Positions 10,252-22,126 of a stretch of DNA of 64,000 bases are shown piece by piece. Location: the NCBI GenBank assembly GCA_965644295.1, contig CBFFRP010000366.1:47156-111155 (forward strand), given 5' to 3'. Made by a program: the position numbers and the translations under genes. Each line of letters begins with the position of its first letter. Position 1 is the stretch's first letter. The notes below the pieces were generated by a model. That model saw only the letters and a program-made list of their open reading frames with translations, searched no databases and was not told the DNA's origin. This DNA comes from Paraphysomonas bandaiensis. Its lineage: Eukaryota > Chrysophyceae.

Positions 10252-12699
10252 AATCACTTCTGGGCTAGTTTGCGTTACTGCATTTGTCCATGCCTACATC
10301 TATTAAATGTTGATGTTACATTTATGAATTTAGGCTCTGACCGATATGTTTTTTTTATGTAGTTAGAGTTATGCCTGATCTCGATGCAGTCATTTTGCCA
10401 TGTGTGTGTATTACTGAAGTCGGTATGATTATACACTATTCAAGTTTTATTAATGCAAAAATTCAAGTGTTTGCCACGAATAATATGCAGCAAAGCCATT
10501 GTAGATGAAGCATAACCTAAACTTCGAAACAACTTCAAGAATATTTCAAGAGAGTTTAAGTGCCATATCTGAAGCTGTACAGGTGGTTAAGGGTAGTGGC
10601 ATCCAGTTCTTTTAGGGTTTGGGTTGCATTGTGTTTACAAGGACATTTTGTACCTCATATCATACACACATCATTCTATCAGGTGCACTAGCAGAGATTA
10701 AGCGTATTGTATATAAATGTGATGATAACTCTAATTAAGGCAATAAGAAGCCTTTCGTGCGACTACCACTGTTCATATTCATCATCACACTTATGTACGA
10801 ATTTCAACACCTCACAGTTGTCATTTCCTCACAGTTGTCATTCCCTCAGTTTCCTTCTGTGGTAGGAGTGCATTTGTTGTAGCTGTTATATATATAAATT
10901 TGGGGGTTTCTTGCTATTCCCAAAGCATACACAGTATATACATTCAATATGAATCTCATTTGTTTTCGTAATGTTAATCAGGAAACAACTATTTCTTCTT
11001 ACAGCAATCAAGCTACTAATAGCTTTACAATCTAATATGAAGTTTTCAACATCATGAGGATAAGCTACAATTTAACATAGTGATAAGGAGTATCGTCCCT
11101 TGTCTATACTTTAAAACTCTGAATTTTCGCCCTCGTTTCAAAACTTGAGCGCGGGACGATATAGCCTCCTTATTACCTGGGGTTAAATATAGCTAAAAGC
11201 ATACGATATATCATTAGCAATTCTGTCTGGGTATGTTACCGGGAAAATTTTGTATCGTGACGAAATGGGCTCGTATCAGTAGTCGTGAATGTCTTATTAT
11301 TATTAGCAGTAGGCGTGTACGGTGTACTATTCAGAACTAATGTAGCATTGCAATTTAAATAACTAGTGCTTAACTCTGATATCCTACTATTTAGCGCTAC
11401 GAAAGCTGCTTGTGCGTCACCGCTAGAGCACCAACGAGTAACCATTCTGACTTCAGGATTTTTGAGTCCTTAAGGTGAACAGCCGATGCGTGACTTCAGC
11501 AAGCAGTCCAATACCGAGGATGCCCTTGAGGTGGGCCCATTCCCGGATGCCTGTTTATTCGTCAAGAAGGCCTAAAGACGTCTACACAAGTGACACTTAT
11601 ATTAGATATTAGTGTCCCTTGTACCACACAAGCATTTGGCTATGAGTGGGCAGAACAATATCTGCTGACTATATATGCATATATATATATATTTCTAGTA
11701 CAACATCACTACTAGTTGATAGTTGAGTAGTTTGTAATACCAAGGCATCAGGTAGCTGGCTATTACAAGTGTAGCAATCTTGGGTGTAGTGGAGATGGTG
11801 GATTATAAGGTTGTTGTGATATGAGGGCCAAGGCGAAGTAGTATAGGCAATAGCGTGAGATAAGAGGTAGAAGATGGTTAAGACAAGGTCACGAGATACG
11901 AGTATTAAGGCCAGATACAGGGTTGGAGTGTACCGGGACTATCCGTACATACGGACGTAACGGACGTTTATTGTAACCCGTACAGTATTATGGTAGTATA
12001 AGTAGTATGTAGACGTTGTATGAGACAATATGGAGTAGATATCAAAGGACAATAAGAGATTGCTGTAGGGATATTTCTGGAAGTAGAAATTAGCTATTTA
12101 TGGCTAGAAACCCATCTCTAGAACAGCTATGGAAAAATAGGCTAAGTTATACGAGTTTTTAGATAGGACAGAATCATAAGGTAAAAGGGATATAATAAGC
12201 ACAGTTAAGTGTTAGTGAAATTAAGCGCTATCTATCTGCCTACTGTCCATTGCGCGCATGGATAAAGAAGGTATGTCCGCTGAAACCCGTATGGATGACA
12301 CTCAATTATCCGACGTCGCCACACAAGTTTATAATTTGGGGGATTTTAGAATATCCAAATAGTGTTGTTGTTGCTATTAGCGCTCAATACTCAATACAGT
12401 ACAATACTTGCTGTAGCTTAGAAGCTGTAGACATGCAACTGAGATAATTGTGATCGTAGGTAAAAATAAGTTTTACCGTTTTGGGAGCAAGTGAATGTAT
12501 GGTCCAAAGTCCAAACGTCCATAGAAGTCAGTAGATTTATAAAATCAAAATAAACGAACTTTATAACATCGCTTTATTGTTTACTCTGAGTATTAGTTGT
12601 TGATTTAACCTCATGTCATATCAACGTCAAAAATACACACCAACAAGTACCCGACGAGTTGATTCTGCACTCAATAATTAGTCATAGAATTTAAAAATC
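10252..12699. other. Intergenic with repeat debris
   Basis: No multi-exon gene is visible. Contents: an imperfect ~95-bp hairpin (about 11082-11177; GATAAGGAG...ATCGTCCC against its complement), a copy of the dispersed foldback repeat (about 11290-11690) and AT-rich sequence. A 34-codon frame at 12258-12362 (begins MDKEGMSAETRMDD) is preceded by LTR-like non-coding DNA and could be the start of a dead retroelement gag; this is weak. Confidence 0.45.
11290..11690 (+). repeat. Dispersed foldback-family repeat, partial copy
   Basis: Shares with the complete copy (52962-53672) the head TTATTAGCAGTAGGCGT, the core GCTTGTGCGTCACCGC, the block AAGTGACACTTATATTAG and GGCTATGAGTGGGCAGAA, in the same order. 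The distal inverted arm is absent. Confidence 0.65.
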
Positions 12700-15600
12700 T
12701 CAATTTTCAAAACACAAATTTTCGACAACGTTATCTCCTGTTACACGTCCAGAACTATCCGAACTGGACACCCGAAGCAGTTGATTTTCGACCCGTTCAA
12801 CGTTATCGTCAGCTGAACTGTCATGTAAATATTCCGCACTCATGTTATCCTTATCTGAACCGTCATCTTGTAAATACTCCTCACATATGACATAAGGAAC
12901 AGCAGATGAGGAATACTTTCGGTTCTCGCCGGCGGGGTTGTTTTCACGGCTGAATGTGCTCTCCTGGCTACTTCTACTGGTACATTTTGATACCGGTGAT
13001 ATTTCAATAGACTGGACTCCTCCAGTGCTATGAGACGGAGACCTCACGGAGTCAAAACTAAGTGTGAGTGTTCCACACCTCCCCTCATCATCCACTGAGC
13101 TCGTGTCTACCTCGGAAGAGCTTCTGTTCAAGTGCTGCCGGAAACTCATACCCAGCTTCGTGACACATGGCGTTTGTGACGCACGGCGTGTATGATGCCG
13201 TCCTCCACTCTTGGACGCCCTCCGAGCTCCACTTACACTGGTCTTCCGAATATTTCCACGCGAATCTTCTTCGGAGGATTTAATTGAGTGATTGTGAGGG
13301 GTGCCCTGTGGGCTACACACTGTATGGACACGTTGAGTGTTCTTCGTTCCGATAGTAGAAAGCACCAAACTACGTATGCTTGTCCTAGTTGCTTTGATAC
13401 TCTTCTTCTGATCGTAGCTGCTGAGTATATCTCGCCGCCTCTGTAAATGCCAGATTTTCATTCAGTTAAAACTTAGCAAAATATATCCACCTGTAAATCT
13501 TCGGTAACAGCATCGTCTGGGAAAATAACTCTGTTCAGGTCACGAATCGATAGTTCACCCGTCTTCGCAATATCAATTCTAGAAAAAAGCCTCTTATACC
13601 TTTCGTCACTACATAAAAAATATTTTTAGCACAACAGGTACGCATCCAGAATCGCTACCAAACCTATAATGTAAATTAAGTACACTCAACATCTCCCTAA
13701 ATTCAACGGGACTAATAGCCCCACTCATATCTGAGTCAATCTCGTTGAATAGACACCTCAGAACCTATAAACGAAGGTGAGTTGTTAAAATAAGCACGAC
13801 ATTTGGAGTTAAGCCACCTGTTTTTGATCACCCACCGCTCCTCTTAATCTGCGCAGAACTTTTTCTCTTAGTTCATTGCAAAGGTTTTGGTTTTTTTCCT
13901 CTTCCTCAACGATTGTACCTATACAGTGTACAAAACAAGACATAATATTTTAACATTTTCAATATAAGCACTGTAAAAAGGGAATGCTCACCTATTACGT
14001 CAACATTCAGCTCTGCTATAGCAGATATAACTGATGCAATCTTGACTGTCTCTCCTATCAGAGGTATCACCAGTACCAGTGGAACAAGCCTGAAACTATC
14101 GATTACCAAACTAAATGGCCTTCCACACATGGATTGCAAATACGATATAACACTCACATTAGTATCTGCCACAACCATGAGTGTGGTAGTGCCCTTTCAA
14201 CTGCAGTCACAAAGTTCGATATCCAAAGTGATAAATACAAGGAGTTAAGCATAATTGCTATTTCAACAGCCCTGCACGTATCGTATCACCCTCAGGAATA
14301 TTAGCAATATATAGATACAAAGGAAAGCACCTGAAGAAGAGCTCGGGGCTGTTAAAGAGGAAAATAGAGCTCAAATCTTCACTCAGTTTTACATCAGCAT
14401 CATCAGTGGATATCTCGTTATTGTGAGCTCGTTTGAAAAATGACATACCAAAATTTCCTTTGGGGTTCTTATCCAATCTCCCAATACCACCAATAACGGT
14501 AGATTCATTAGACTGTAGTGGCTTTGGTCGTACTGTCTTTACCATTTTCCCAATGACAGCTGAAATGGACGATCTCCGTCTACCATTTACGGGACTTGTT
14601 TCACTGGGTGAATGACGAATAGTAGTATCAGACACAGCGTCATTCTTGAGATACTCGTCGCTGCCTAATGAGGGGCGGAAAATAAGCTGTCGTGGATTAC
14701 GGTTATCAGTTACACCAGTAGATTGCATTGGTGCAGCAGGAAGCCCTGAGATATCATAACCACCTCATTAAATCGGAAACATAGCGGCAAGACGCTATAC
14801 TTACCCTCGCGAATTCGATTTGTATTTCCTCCAATCCATATTTTCATTTTAGTTTTCTTGGTTTTGTTCTGTAGATCTCGAAAGGACTGCGACAACGCAA
14901 TTGATGAATGCAAAGTTTATGGAGACATCTAGTCGAACAGTGTGAGTAGTGAATTCACCTGACCGAGACCACCACTTCTGACACTTTTCTCTACATGTAT
15001 ACACACGATAATCATATTCATTCGAGAACAGGAAATAGCTTACTCATATTCTTCGCAACTGTTTGAATGATATTGGGTTTCTTTTTGTTATATCGTCTGG
15101 GTATCTTTACATCAGCAAGACGTTCTTCGTCGGCCTGAAATGAAAGCAAGGTATAAAAAACGCCCCTGTATTATGCTCAGTGTCCCACCTTGAGGTGGTT
15201 GGCTTCAACAAAAATGAGAAATTCTTCATAGTCATCTGTGGAAACTACTCCTGCCCTAGCCATGAGCCTAGCATACAAACTCATCAGTGTCAGCACTCTA
15301 AACCAAGTGGAAAAGAGAATACTCATGTAGACGGCGATGTACGTACTCTTACATATAGAGTTGAACAAATTGAGGTCAATACTTCCACAACAAAGAGTAA
15401 GTATACACAGAAGTGTGATATTCAACTTACTGTTCCTCATAAAACTTCCCCACAAAGTAAAGTGCAAGAGCATACACACATATAAAAAATCCACAGAAGA
15501 AAAATAGTTTCAAGTGCTGCTTGGTGCATTTATTGGAGACCTGACGTAGTTCTCTTCCAACAGCAACATACACGCTCCACTCGAGGCCTTCGCCAATATG

Positions 15601-16400
15601 TTGGGGAGAGGAGAAGTCCTCAGACTCTGTATATGTTTACCTTAGTAATATCAAATGTCTGAACGAAAAATATATGACGTGCCTTGCTTCTCTTCCACAT
15701 ACTTGAAGTCGCGGCAGTTACCAAACTCGTTGCCGAGATAGTTTAATCGAATATAATTAGCACCACAAAGCAACACCATGATCACCCAACTAGAATTTTG
15801 CACATTAATTAGCTTGAGTGAATATCGGGCCAGACACCCGCTTAGATATGCACCATAGTCAAAACTCCCAGGCAGCCAATAAGTGTTTCGAAAAAGCGCA
15901 TATATGATCTTGAACTCGATGACTGTGCGCTGGGGTGAGAATGGCAGCAAACGCATCGTGAAAAGGTACCAACTGAGCCACGTCTCCTGCGCACGATCGC
16001 AGAGTTCCAATGTATCCGCTAGAGACATCGCATGCAGTCTGGAGTACGTTTTTGAGGTCATCATCGACACCATCATTATATACAAGGAATGAGCAACAAT
16101 AAATGTAGCAAGAAAAAAGAGAACATATCCCACAAAATCAATAGCTGTGAACCAAGAATCTGTCTCAGAAGGATGCTTGGTAGCCTGATACATAGCCACA
16201 GTAAATGACACAAACCCCATTATCATGAGCTCCTTGTATATCTTCTGAAGCATTTGATTATATATAACCGACCCCTTTAAAGCATTTTCAGCAATTCGTG
16301 TAAAGTTTTCAAAGAGAATGAGAAAAAGTATCGTACCAACGAATGCAATTGACGCAACATCACTATCAACTTTACTTAATATCCCAAATTGGAATGGCAT
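12700..16400 (-). CDS. MLO-like seven-helix membrane protein with C-terminal EF-hands
   Basis: Plasma-membrane protein of the MLO type, a family linked to Ca2+ signalling in plants. Exons on the reverse strand: 16400 to about 15670 (end uncertain), about 15607-15431, 15381-15189, 15134-15044, 14990-14959, 14886-14805, 14745-14331, 14271-14158, 14110-13992, 13918-13836, 13764-13664, 13608-13491, 13440-12700. The N-terminus shows TM1 followed by IYKELMIMGFVSF, the hallmark MLO block; further helices lie in exons 2, 3 and 8-9. Exon 11 encodes an EF-hand loop (DSDMSGAISPVE) and exon 12 a weaker one (DIAKTGELSIRD). A ~240-residue Ser/Arg-rich tail follows. Plant MLOs bind calmodulin through their tail; here the Ca2+ sensor appears built in (inference). 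The exon 1/2 junction is the only ambiguous splice. A start at 16400 fits the short MLO N-terminus; an ATGT microsatellite lies ~35 bp upstream of it. Confidence 0.72.
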
Positions 16401-16433
16401 ATCTACAAGGATCTCACCCTCCCTCCCTCTGTA

Positions 16434-16570
16434 TGTATGTATGTATGTATGTATGTATGTATGTATGTATGTATGTATGTATGTATGTATGTATGTATGT
16501 ATGTATGTATGTATGTATGTATGTATGTATGTATGTATGTATGTATGTATGTATGTATGTATGTATGTGT
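16434..16570. repeat. (ATGT)n microsatellite
   Basis: About 34 near-perfect ATGT tetranucleotides, directly upstream of the MLO-like start codon. It produces open frames of repeating MYVC that are not genes. Confidence 0.97.
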
Positions 16571-18405
16571 GTTAGTCTCTGCAGATGATCACATCATCTT
16601 CACTAGTAAGCGATGGGCTATAGCAGGTATAAGTAGAAGACCCTTTCCGTTCATGTGTAGATTATAATACATACATAGCTATATGGAGAAGTTGAAAGGA
16701 ATGTGTGCTTTAACGCCTACTGCCATATTCATACCCCCCCCTGCCCTGTACTGTGGGCCCGTCTGTAACCGAGACACTCTATATGTACTGCTGTATACTC
16801 CATATGTACTGTACTGTACCACCTGCTGCTGGAGCTGCAGTACTAGTATTGTGATATACCTGACGTACGACACTCGCGTTATGGTGACCGGTATGACCGA
16901 ATTGAGCTTCGTATGGGCTTTTATTAAACCTACAATAAAAAGCTGTAGGTAGAAATGAAAGCCGAGATAAAAACCCTTACTTTTTAGCACATTGTGGATT
17001 AAAAATGATATGTGTTTGTAGTGTGTACACCTACATATGCAGCGAGGGGACATACTGCCTGCTGTACTATGTGCTGTAGATGCAGCCATCTTATGCATTT
17101 GCTTCATCTGGCATCCAAACATACTGCAGAACAATACTAACACATATTGCTTATTACCTCATTCTGAAGGTGTGCGCTTGTGTAGCAATGCATACCGGCG
17201 TATTATTAGTATGTGGTGTCAAGAAAGCTCAGCTAGATCTCTACCATACCACACATATGCTATATGTGCATAGTCCATACCTAACTAGAGGAGGAGGGGG
17301 CTCAGTTAATGCCATGCTAACCCTATAGGAGGGTGAGCATGGCCGTACTAAACATACATGAGTCATTCATAGCTATGAGAAATCCCGTCTAATCATATGA
17401 CGGATGGGGCAGTACAGTGACTCTAACAGGATCTTATGGTCAGGTTGGTGAACGGATGGCGCGAGTAGGTGATTGCGTAGAATCAGCGCAATGTCTTAGC
17501 GGTATATTTGGTATGCCAGCAGCCTACAAAATGGCCACACTGTGGTAATAGGATACATCAATTCTCTACTATATTGTTTCCTATCCCTGATGCTTATCGC
17601 GCTTATCACACTTATCTAGGAGTCTTATCACAGTATCATATCTCCATAGTTAGCATCGTCAAAATATGCTATCGATAAAATTGATATTATGTCACTGTAT
17701 TAAATGTATATATAGTATATAAGTATATAAGTAGTGTGCGTTGTCGCAATAGTTGTACAATAGCTTTACTTGATATATATATAATATATATGTACAAAAT
17801 TGAGCAAACGTGGTCGCACCTTTGGTTGCGCCAAATAGTAGGAAATCCGAGTTAAGCACTAGTTATTTAAATTATTTTGCTACATTAGAACTGAATCTTA
17901 CACGCCTATTGCTAATAATAAGACATTCACCTCTATGCATAATGCATAGAAGTATAGTATAATGGTAATGGATATGGGAACAGAGCTTAGCACATTTGTT
18001 TTGTAAGATCTCTAGATGTGTAGAGAGTAACACGCCAAGTAAAAACTGAATACAGTGTCGTGGCATTCAATAAAGCTACAAATATCATCAGCACAAACTT
18101 TGAAATGACTGGCGGGCCTAATTCTCAATGGAGCCATGTATTATGAAACATGTCGCCTGTTACGTCAGAGAAAACAACTTGATAAACAGTTCTATAGATA
18201 ACGGATAGTACAGCATGTTTGGCATTCTTTTCAATTCCCTGTATTATTTCATGACTTAAAAATAAAACGTGCTTTCAATGAAAATCTTAGCATTGCTACT
18301 TTTTTACTTGAAGAAAACCATACATTTCTACAGCTGCTACCGCCTCCAAAATCACAAATCGCCGCCAGGTATGTGACCACGGGTACTGTCACAAGTCACA
18401 TCACC
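16571..18405. other. Intergenic; repeats only
   Basis: No supported gene. It contains a short hairpin GCCATGCT...AGCATGGC (about 17311-17343), TATA-rich tracts near 17700-17790 and a partial reverse copy of the dispersed foldback repeat (about 17850-18062). Confidence 0.5.
17850..18062 (-). repeat. Dispersed foldback-family arm, partial
   Basis: The stretch GTTAAGCACTAGTTATTTAA ... TTTTGCTACATTAGAACTG ... CACGCCTATTGCTAATAATA matches the inverted arm at the right end of the complete copy (53580-53672). Confidence 0.6.
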
Positions 18406-21400
18406 TTACAACTCGCCGGTGATCTTTCTGTTACTCTTCGACTCAGCTTCAGCAGAAGAGGTGACAAGGCTTACCCATCTGGACATAATCAACTCCTCAT
18501 TTCGCAGAAAGCGATTAGAATTGTCATGGTCACTGTAAAAATTATATAAATAGATAGCACAATGAATATGTAATGTACGTTACACAACCTATTCTCAAAC
18601 TCCTCGTACTGTTCTAGTTGTTCCCGAACAATATCTAGAAGCAAATTCCTCGCCCTTGGTGACATTTCCTCCACCTCACCACTCGCTGAAAACATATTCA
18701 TCTACACAGAAATTACGTCATACTATATCAGGCAGTTGAACTCAGTGGTGAAAACCTTGAGGCCTAGGTACATCCAAACGTTACTTGGGATGTCTTCCCA
18801 ATGCATAGACTCCTTTAAGCAAAAAGAAATCGTCGGAACTCGATCACTCCCGCTCCTCGCCCGCAGATTCAAGCGCTAATAAGTGCATAAGAAATGCTCA
18901 CCAATTACAAGCTGTTGTATTGATCATTCACCTGCACCAAAGGCTGTGCTCTCTGCCAATCAATAGCCGCTCGCTCGCTGTCGCTTATCGACAACACAAA
19001 ATGCACACAGTCGTATTCACTGGGAATCAGCATAAACCCGTGATACATGAAGTAGGTATGGCTCGGTTGTCCATAATTCTCGAACACCTGATCGCCTTCC
19101 TCATAAGTCCAAGCTGTCGTACATGATAACAATAAGGTATACGATGCTTAAGTTGGAGCTACTACCAGCCTTTGTGAGTGCATATTGCTTATCGTTGGAC
19201 TCCGGCAGGGACCCCCACTCTGTAGCATGAACTCTGCCAAGCTCCCCATTCTCCTTCAGTCGCTCATTGCAGTTCACGAAGTCAAGCATTGGAACGAGAT
19301 GACGACTTCCGTGCCACCATATCGACCGGCTGTCGAGGATAGCATTCGCCCACAAGTACCGCTCTAGAGTAAATACACCGGAACCAAAGAATGCTTCTAT
19401 CAGATCAACTTTAGATACCGCACGGTAATTGCGCAAGGCTGTTGTTCGGTAATTTCGCACATTGTCTGCAATGAAGGATGGTCCCAAGCGGCGATGGACA
19501 TCCTCATCTTCCCAGAGAAGTGGAAGGTCCATGTCTTTAGGTGAAGGAAGTAGGCGCAGATATGGCCAAAATTCTGAATCAGAACCTTTTACGAACGCTT
19601 CATGGATCAGAAACAGCAGTAGTTCATGGAACTGATCACGACGGCCGTTGAACTTGCGCTCGAGGTCAAAGAGTAGCTGGCCGAAACTCTTGTCTCGACG
19701 AGCAAGGGAGAGGTCGATAATCATCTCACCAGGAACAGATAAATACAATTCCTCTCTATCGATATGTCGCGTGGCAACTGTACCAATTCTAAACCCTGGG
19801 ATAAGTCGGGCCGCAAGACTGTTCACTGCAGGTGGTACGATGCCAGAATTGAACCAGTCATTAAAGGCCTGTAAATGACGCTCCAGCTGTGAATCATTGG
19901 CAGGGGATGCCCATACATCTTCTAGAGTCTCTTTTCTTCTTTCATCAATGGAATGTTGTTCTTCCTGATGTGTAGTACGTGGTGTGGTGCTGTCCTCGAA
20001 GCAGTCGGTAGCTCCATATACGGCACATACAGTGTCCAGAAGTCGCTTTACACTGAGCCTGTATCTCACCGCATTGATCATTCTAAGCATACTCCCTGCC
20101 TTCGAATCAGCGGTTATAACCCCTCCTTCATGTAGGAGGGAGGACAGCTCAGATGATAAAGACGAGAGAATAGCTTCATCCTCAGCAGCACTAGTTGGAA
20201 AAGATCTCGAGGTTCTACGAAGCATAGCTCTAATCTGAATCACTACTCTGTCTTCAAGAGACCCACTCTTAATGTTTGTAAGTACACTACGAGACGACTT
20301 TGAGTTCTTTTTACTAGCTTCTACCACCTTAGAAAGTGTCTCCGAGACACGTCGAAACCCGCACATATCCATTATCATGACCCAATTCTTTTTCGAATTG
20401 CTCATGACGTCATTGCAGTCGGATATCTGTATACAAAATTCTTATCATAATTCGATTGCGGCACCTATATCATGTACTTCACCTCATCTTCATTGAATGC
20501 CAGCGCGGTGAGGTATATCTCTAGTGACTGCCCTAGGGCCCCAGTCTGGTCCACGCATTTGACTGGGCTGTGTTTGAATTGCAACGCTTTAAGAAACTCT
20601 CTTGTGGCCTCTGAGGCCCCTGCCTCTGCCCCAGCAGCAGATAAAGAGTGACAACGAAACGGATTCGTATCAGGAACAAAACCATGGTACTGCAAGTATA
20701 TTTTGTCAGAGTTATCACCGTAGTCCTCCATGAGCTGACCTCCAGCTGGACATGCTCTGTATAGACAGTCATCAAACATACCCGCACAAAGCAAGCATAC
20801 CTGTCAGCTGACACCTGCAGGCCTTTCTTTGTGAGCTTATGGTGCTGTAGAAAAAAGTTCCCGGAATTCGACTGTCGATCATCAGGGTGGGGGGCATAGT
20901 TGAACATGTCAGAGTATGGGGCAAGGTTGATGGATCCCTGGAACCTGAAGCCTCTACTATCCACAATAGATGAAGCCCACACGTAATCTTGCATCGTAAT
21001 ATTATTCAAATCAAATGGCCAGAAGGAAGCAGCTTTATTACGAAAGAATTTGAAGTTGTTGGCTATCTTGTGCCAAGAGAGCATCACGTGATCAACAAAA
21101 TCAGGACTCTGCAGTTCCAACAATTCGGTCTTGGAAAATTGACCAAGATTAGGAACATACACAGGAAGAACATCAAGATATGGCTTCCAAAATGAACTAT
21201 CTCCTCTAGCCTTTTCAAGTAACAGAAATGAAATCACTAATTCATCATCATTTGAAAACGTTGTTGATAATTTTCTGTGAAGAGAATCATCAGAATTCTG
21301 AGCTCTTGATGATGAAATGATCAAATTGCTCGGAATGAATAGAGTATCTTGACCTATCTCTATATTCTTTGTGGCTAGAATACCTCTTCCCATATCAGGA

Positions 21401-21555
21401 AAGTCAGTGATTCCTAAACCATCTGCAATGCCTCCATTCTCTGCAAACCATCTTTGGAAAGCATCTATTTTGGTATCATCAGAATTGTCTGCAATACAGA
21501 GAGAGAGAGAGAGAGAGATGACTATAGTAACGGTAGAAATAAATAAAGCCTTCAT
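18406..21555 (-). CDS. Tandem SETD3/Rubisco-LSMT-like protein with signal peptide
   Basis: Predicted protein Lys/His methyltransferase of the SETD3/RLSMT type with two full modules in one chain, 943 residues. Exons (reverse): 21555-20801, 20756-20483, 20426-19166, 19113-18932, 18875-18756, 18701-18589, 18532-18406; total length is a multiple of three. Begins with a hydrophobic signal peptide (MKALFISTVTIVISLSLSLC). Module 1 has a SET core ending in GGQLMEDYGDNS, then a helical substrate-binding-like region. Module 2 (from about residue 530) has SET core ending in GDQVFENYGQPS and a substrate-binding region in exons 5-7. The usual NH pair of the SET active-site knot reads NY (DMFNY) in module 1 and NC (DFVNC) in module 2. 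The 56-bp intron joining the modules (20427-20482) keeps frame; two separate genes is the alternative. The last exon may contain one more small intron. Confidence 0.72.
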
Positions 21556-22126
21556 ACTGCAAATATGTTTGCAGTTAATGAGATACTTAAGAGCATATAG
21601 AAGTAACATGATTTCCTATATGTTAAAACTGTCTCTATGCAGAGGCAATACAATCAATAATACAGTGATGTATTCCTCACAACAGACAGAACGGATCTAC
21701 GTTGAGCAGAGGAATACGGGAGTAGAATACAGTAGCTGAAGGTGAAATATTTTCTGCTCGCTCTGCTGCTGGTGATGGTTATTGGATTGGACTGAAGTTG
21801 TCAAAGAAGTTGTCTGCTGCTGGTGTGTGTGTTCTGTGTATGGGATCGAGAGGTGGGACGGTATATACTACTCGACGACTGTGTGGTGTGGTGTGTGTGT
21901 ATGTACACTCTCTATGGTACAGTGGTATACAGCTACTCTGACTGGTATACACCTCTACATGGCTGTATGTATGGTGAAGTACGTGTACGGCTGTGTGTCA
22001 CTCGGCTGATATTATAATCGTTTTATCATCAGTGTACTATACAATAGTATCATTAATCACCCCTATAGGCCCCAGCGCTGTTGTATATACACTATTTACA
22101 TTGAACTACACCAGCGCTGTTCGATA
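21556..22126. other. Divergent promoter region between tandem-SET and DNAJC7-like genes
   Basis: 571 bp between two outward-facing start codons; no gene supported. Contains TG-rich stretches and short open frames without coding character. Confidence 0.4.

Noticed and set aside
12250-12447. 65-residue frame in repeat-rich intergenic DNA
   Set aside because: A different frame there (12258-12362) resembles the start of a retroelement gag; neither can be supported as a gene.
18489-20405. Separate second SET gene starting at 20405
   Set aside because: The upstream exon and a 56-bp intron (20427-20482) join it in frame to the first module, and the joined length is a multiple of three; one gene is simpler, though not proven.
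21782-22017. Cys/Tyr/Val-rich frames upstream of the co-chaperone gene
   Set aside because: They arise from TG/GT-rich sequence in a divergent promoter region and show no conserved pattern.
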